From: CAYWTX01 sp964461295
GTDB taxonomy: Bacteria > Planctomycetota > Phycisphaerae > SM23-33
Direction: 5' to 3'
Length of the DNA: 8,992 nt
NCBI GenBank assembly: GCA_964461295.1
Contig: CAYWTX010000485.1
Location: forward strand, 1 to 8,992
Positions within the stretch are counted from its first letter, which is position 1, and each line of letters opens with the position of its first letter. This document shows positions 6,376 to 8,992 of the stretch, piece by piece. Position numbers and translations under genes: made by a program. The notes below the pieces were generated by a model, which was not told where the DNA came from, did not search any database, and saw nothing but the letters and a program-made list of their open reading frames with translations.

Positions 6376-7905
6376 ATGGCGTACTACCTCGGCATCGACG
6401 TTGGCACTTCGGGAACCAAGACGCTCCTGATGGACGCCAAGGGGAAGGTTCTTGCGACGTTCACCGCGCCGCACACCGTGCAGGCGCCCAAGCCCGGCTG
6501 GAGCGAGCAGGACCCCGACCAGTGGTGGCGGGCCGCCGCCGCTGCCGTCGTCGCCGTCATCCGGAAGGCGAAGATCGACGGCAAGCGAATCGCGGGCATC
6601 GGCCTGTCGGGGCAGATGCACGGCCTGGTGATCACCGATGACGCGGGCAAGCCGCTGCGCCCAAGCCTGATCTGGAACGACCAGCGGACGGCGAAGCAGG
6701 CGGCGCACATCGAGGCGGCCGTGGGCGGGCGGAAGAAGCTCATCGCCCTGGCGGGCAACGCGGCGATGACGTCCTTCACGCTGACCAAGCTGCTGTGGGT
6801 GCGCGACAACGAGCCCAGGACGTACGACCGCATCCGCCACATGCTGCTGCCAAAGGACTACGTGCGGCTGCGCCTGACGGGTGAGTACGTCGGCGAGGTG
6901 TCGGACATGTCCGGCACGCTGATGCTCGACCAGCGCAAGCGAGCCTGGTCCGACGACATCATCTCGACGTTTCAGATCGACCGGCGCATCCTGCCGCCGG
7001 TGGTCGAGAGCCACGCGATCACGGGCAAGGTGACGGCCGCCGTGGCGGCCAGGCTGGGGCTGGCGGCGGGCACGCCGGTGGTGGGCGGCGGGGGCGACCA
7101 GCCGGCCGGCGCCGTGGGCAACGGCGTCGTGGACGACGGCCTGACCAGCGCGGCGATGGGCACCAGCGGCGTCCTGTATGTGCATAGCCGCAAGTACGTT
7201 ACCGACCCGGCCAGCCGGGCGAATACGTTCTGCTCGTGCGTGGACGGCGAGTACTGCCTGTTCGGGTGCATCCTGGCCGCGGGCGGCAGCTTCCAGTGGT
7301 TCCGCAACACGCTGGGACGCGACGAGGTCGCCCAAGGCGCCAAGCGCGGCGTGGACCCCTACGAGCTGCTCACGGCCGCGGCCTCCAAGGCCCCGCCCGG
7401 ATGCGAAGGCGTGTTCTGGCTGCCGTACCTGACGGGCGAGCGGACCCCGCACGCCGACCCGCTGGCGCGGGCGTGCTGGATCGGCATCCACTCGCGCACG
7501 ACGCGCGGCGAGCTGGTGCGATCGGTGATGGAAGGCGCGACGTTCGCCATGAACGACGCGGTGACGATCCTCCGCGACGAGCGGAAGCTGCCCATCCGGC
7601 AGGTGCGCCTCTCGGGCGGCGGGGCTCGCAGCGCGTTCTGGCGCCAGCTCCAAGCCGATATATACGGAACCACGTGCGTCACGATCAACAGCGAGGAAGG
7701 CCCCGCCTACGGCGTGGCGCTGCTGGCGGCCGTGGGAACCGGCGAGTTCAGGAACATCCGCGAGGCGTGCCGCAAGGCGATCTCGATCACGCGGACGATC
7801 AAGCCGGACGCCAGGAGCAAGGCGCTGTACAAGAGGCATTACGCCGAATTCACGAGGCTGTACCCGGCGCTGAAAGGCGAGTTCTCGCGAATCGCCGAAC
7901 TGTAA
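6376..7905 (+). CDS. xylB: Xylulokinase
   Basis: This 509-residue FGGY-family sugar kinase should phosphorylate D-xylulose with ATP to xylulose 5-phosphate, feeding the pentose phosphate pathway in the cytoplasm. The start ATG has AAGGAG 7 nt upstream. Visible motifs, in order: GIDVGTSGTK (6-15), the ATP phosphate loop with D8; GLSGQMHGLV (76-85) and LIWNDQRT (98-105), typical of XylB rather than glycerol kinase; GGGGDQPAGAVGNG (237-250) with the likely catalytic base D241; AMGTSGVLYV (260-269); LPYLTGERTPHADP (349-362); and LSGGGARS (412-419), the adenosine-binding motif. Length is normal for the family, and nothing is truncated. No xylA, transporter or xylose regulator lies beside it, so the real substrate could be xylulose or a related ketose. 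Its stop codon TAA (7903-7905) lies within the first arm of a large inverted-repeat block. Confidence 0.95.
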   Translation: MAYYLGIDVGTSGTKTLLMDAKGKVLATFTAPHTVQAPKPGWSEQDPDQWWRAAAAAVVAVIRKAKIDGKRIAGIGLSGQMHGLVITDDAGKPLRPSLIWNDQRTAKQAAHIEAAVGGRKKLIALAGNAAMTSFTLTKLLWVRDNEPRTYDRIRHMLLPKDYVRLRLTGEYVGEVSDMSGTLMLDQRKRAWSDDIISTFQIDRRILPPVVESHAITGKVTAAVAARLGLAAGTPVVGGGGDQPAGAVGNGVVDDGLTSAAMGTSGVLYVHSRKYVTDPASRANTFCSCVDGEYCLFGCILAAGGSFQWFRNTLGRDEVAQGAKRGVDPYELLTAAASKAPPGCEGVFWLPYLTGERTPHADPLARACWIGIHSRTTRGELVRSVMEGATFAMNDAVTILRDERKLPIRQVRLSGGGARSAFWRQLQADIYGTTCVTINSEEGPAYGVALLAAVGTGEFRNIREACRKAISITRTIKPDARSKALYKRHYAEFTRLYPALKGEFSRIAEL

Positions 7906-8031
7906 GGAGCCGCGCAGGAATAACTTGGATGGTTCTTGTGGTGCGGGCGTCCCGCCTGCCCCCAGAAACGCAGGCGGGACGCCTGCACCACAAACTGAGA
8001 CTTGCACAAGTTGTTCCTGCGCGGCGCCTTA
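7903..8031. repeat. Nested inverted repeat, unit 1
   Basis: The outer arms are 7903-7927 and 8007-8031; the left arm matches the reverse complement of the right at 23 of 25 positions (core GCCGCGCAGGAA, then AACTTG). The left arm begins with the xylB stop codon. Inside is a second, independent stem: 7936-7959 pairs with 7970-7993 at 23 of 24 positions around a 10-nt loop. The inner arm begins TTGTGGTGC and contains GGCGTCCCGCCTG. The inner stem could act as a 3'-end structure for xylB, but it is followed by AAACTGAG, not a T-run, so ordinary intrinsic termination is unlikely. Confidence 0.85.
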
Positions 8032-8039
8032 AGGCGCCG
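8022..8039. repeat. Perfect 18-bp palindrome joining the two repeat units
   Basis: The sequence CGGCGCCTTAAGGCGCCG equals its own reverse complement. It contains the right end of unit 1 and the left end of unit 2, so the two units meet head to head here. Confidence 0.9.
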
Positions 8040-8158
8040 TCACGAAATAACTTGTTCACGTTTCCCAGGTGGCACAGGTCTCCGACCTGTGCTGCACAGC
8101 TTGGAAAGCTGTGCCACCAAGACTGGCTTGCTCAGGTTATTTCGTGACGGATCTTAAG
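8028..8158. repeat. Nested inverted repeat, unit 2
   Basis: The outer arms are 8028-8054 and 8133-8158. Both read CTTAAG, then (after a 1-nt length difference) CCGTCACGAAATAAC and YTG. Inside, GGTGGCACAG (8068-8077) pairs perfectly with CTGTGCCACC (8109-8118). The enclosed bases also form two separate perfect 9-bp hairpins with 3-nt loops: GCACAGGTC/GACCTGTGC (8072-8092, loop TCC) and GCACAGCTT/AAGCTGTGC (8094-8114, loop GGA), separated by a single T. CTTAAGG occurs as a direct repeat at 8028-8034 and 8153-8159, compatible with a target duplication, although its CTTAAG core is itself a palindrome. Confidence 0.85.
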
Positions 8159-8160
8159 GG

Positions 8161-8209
8161 CCAGGCGGCGGGGCGCCTGGATGCAGGCGACCGGCTCGGC
8201 GCGAGCCGG
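8161..8209. repeat. Two further hairpins before the URO-D-like gene
   Basis: CCAGGCG (8161-8167) pairs with CGCCTGG (8174-8180) around GCGGGG. CCGGCTCG (8191-8198) pairs with CGAGCCGG (8202-8209) around GCG. Both stems are perfect. They follow unit 2 directly and may terminate upstream transcription or form part of the leader of the gene at 8274, but no T-run follows. The rest of the gap (8210-8273) holds only the ribosome site of the next gene. Confidence 0.5.
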
Positions 8210-8273
8210 CTGTGTTGCGGGCTCGGGGCACGAGACAGACGGCGTCCATGCGGCGCTCGCTGAGGAGAACGCT

Positions 8274-8992
8274 ATGTCCGTCGATATGGAACACCTCTAC
8301 ACGCAGCGCCTGAACCGCTACCTGACGGCCATGCGGAACGACAAACCGGACATGGTGCCCCTGCGCCCGTTCCTTGCGGAGTTCTGCGGCAAGCACGTCG
8401 GCTACACGTGCCAGGACGTGACGCACGACCCGGCCAAGGCGTTCGACGCGGTGATCCGTTGCTGCAAGGAGTTCGACTGGGACGCGGCCGTGTCGAACAT
8501 GGTGTGGGTGTGGACGGGCCTGACGCAGGCCCTGAACCTCCGCTACTACGGAACGCCGGGCATCGAGGTGCCCCCCAACACCGGCTTTCAGTACATCGAG
8601 CCGCCGGAAGACCATGCGTTCATGCGTGCCGACGAATACGACGCTCTCATCGCCGACCCGACGGCATTCCTCTACGACGTGTGGCTTCCGCGGGTCTCGC
8701 GCGACGTCGTCGCGCCGGGGCAGGGCGCCACCTGCCGCGGCAACCTCGCGCTGGTCAAGGGCGGCATGGCCATGATGTCCTATTTCATGTCCTACGGCCC
8801 GCACGTCGCCCGCATGCGGAGCGAGTGCGGCACGGTGTCCGCCATCGCGGGAATCCTCAAGGCGCCGCTGGACATCCTTGCCGACAAGCTGCGCGGCTAC
8901 GTCGGCTTGTGCACCGACCTCATCGAGCGGCCGGACAGGGTCCGCGCCGCCTGCCAGGCCCTCGCTCCCCACCTGCTGCACGTCGCCCTGAC
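8274..8992 (+). CDS. URO-D-superfamily protein (methyltransferase-like), N-terminal part
   Basis: An open frame of 239 codons continues past the right window edge. The ATG at 8274 has GAGGAG 6 nt upstream. The start, with RLNRYLTAMRNDKPDMVPLRP (read as RLNRYLTAM at about residues 13-21 and PDMVPLRP soon after), matches the N-terminal pattern of the uroporphyrinogen decarboxylase superfamily. In that superfamily many members outside haem synthesis are corrinoid- or coenzyme-M-type methyltransferases such as MtaA. GKHVGYTCQDVTHDP and CCKEFDWDA follow, then YGTPGIEVPPNTGFQYIEPP. The zinc-ligand residues that separate methyltransferases from true HemE lie further C-terminal, outside the window. 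The N-terminus lacks the arginine-rich HemE signature PVWxMRQAGR, so I favour a non-HemE member. Substrate is unknown. It is preceded by the repeat block, so it is probably not simply cotranscribed with xylB. Confidence 0.85.
   Translation, partial: MSVDMEHLYTQRLNRYLTAMRNDKPDMVPLRPFLAEFCGKHVGYTCQDVTHDPAKAFDAVIRCCKEFDWDAAVSNMVWVWTGLTQALNLRYYGTPGIEVPPNTGFQYIEPPEDHAFMRADEYDALIADPTAFLYDVWLPRVSRDVVAPGQGATCRGNLALVKGGMAMMSYFMSYGPHVARMRSECGTVSAIAGILKAPLDILADKLRGYVGLCTDLIERPDRVRAACQALAPHLLHVAL

Noticed and set aside
5518..8007. A very long minus-strand open frame antisense to the LPP20-like gene and xylB
   Set aside because: Its product is low-complexity, rich in Arg/Ala/Gly/His, with no domain; it arises because GC-rich third positions remove stop codons opposite real genes.
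7903..8158. CRISPR array
   Set aside because: The repeats alternate in orientation, are only four, differ in sequence and do not enclose regular spacers; no cas gene is present.
7903..8158. Complete insertion sequence
   Set aside because: Each unit is only about 130 bp and carries no open frame for a transposase.
8159..8273. Cobalamin riboswitch before the URO-D-like gene
   Set aside because: Considered because of possible corrinoid chemistry, but I see no B12-box-like core and the region is short and dominated by two simple hairpins.
8154..8981. A minus-strand frame opposite the URO-D-like gene
   Set aside because: It covers the hairpins and the reverse of a recognisable gene with a good ribosome site; its product shows no motif.

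Overview
The window is GC-rich bacterial DNA that most likely comes from a member of the Planctomycetes (Phycisphaerae-like). The reasons are a Tat-exported Gfo/Idh/MocA oxidoreductase, a two-segment membrane protein with an N-terminal excisionase/MerR-like helix-turn-helix, an LPP20/FlgT-like protein, a URO-D-superfamily protein, and dispersed-looking hairpin repeats between genes. This assignment is inference from gene types, not a database match.

Layout. Minus strand, 1-789: the N-terminal part of a ResB-like cytochrome c biogenesis membrane protein, cut by the window edge. 790-1174: a 385-bp gap with a nested inverted repeat and a strong hairpin that may terminate the next gene. Minus strand, 3456 down to 1175: an apparent transcription unit of a small membrane-anchored hypothetical protein, a membrane HTH protein and an OmpA-family lipoprotein. 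It is preceded by a recognisable promoter (3508-3536) with an A-tract upstream. Minus strand, 5163-3865: a Gfo/Idh/MocA-family oxidoreductase with a twin-arginine signal. Plus strand from 5278: a possible leader ORF overlapping by ATGA an LPP20-like protein (5346-6134). Plus strand 6376-7905: xylulokinase (xylB). Plus strand 8274 to the window end: a URO-D-superfamily protein, cut by the window edge.

How the genes fit together. The 1175-3456 block looks like cell-envelope biology (outer-membrane or peptidoglycan-anchored lipoprotein, membrane-tethered HTH protein). XylB, the oxidoreductase and the URO-D-like protein suggest carbohydrate and possibly methyl-group metabolism, but they are in separate transcription units and nothing proves one pathway.

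The most unusual structure is the 7903-8209 intergenic block. It has four related arms of about 27 nt in alternating orientation, joined at a perfect 18-bp palindrome. Each pair of arms encloses its own long hairpin system, and the first arm overlaps the xylB stop codon. It looks like a composite palindromic repeat (MITE- or BIME-like); no transposase is visible in the window.
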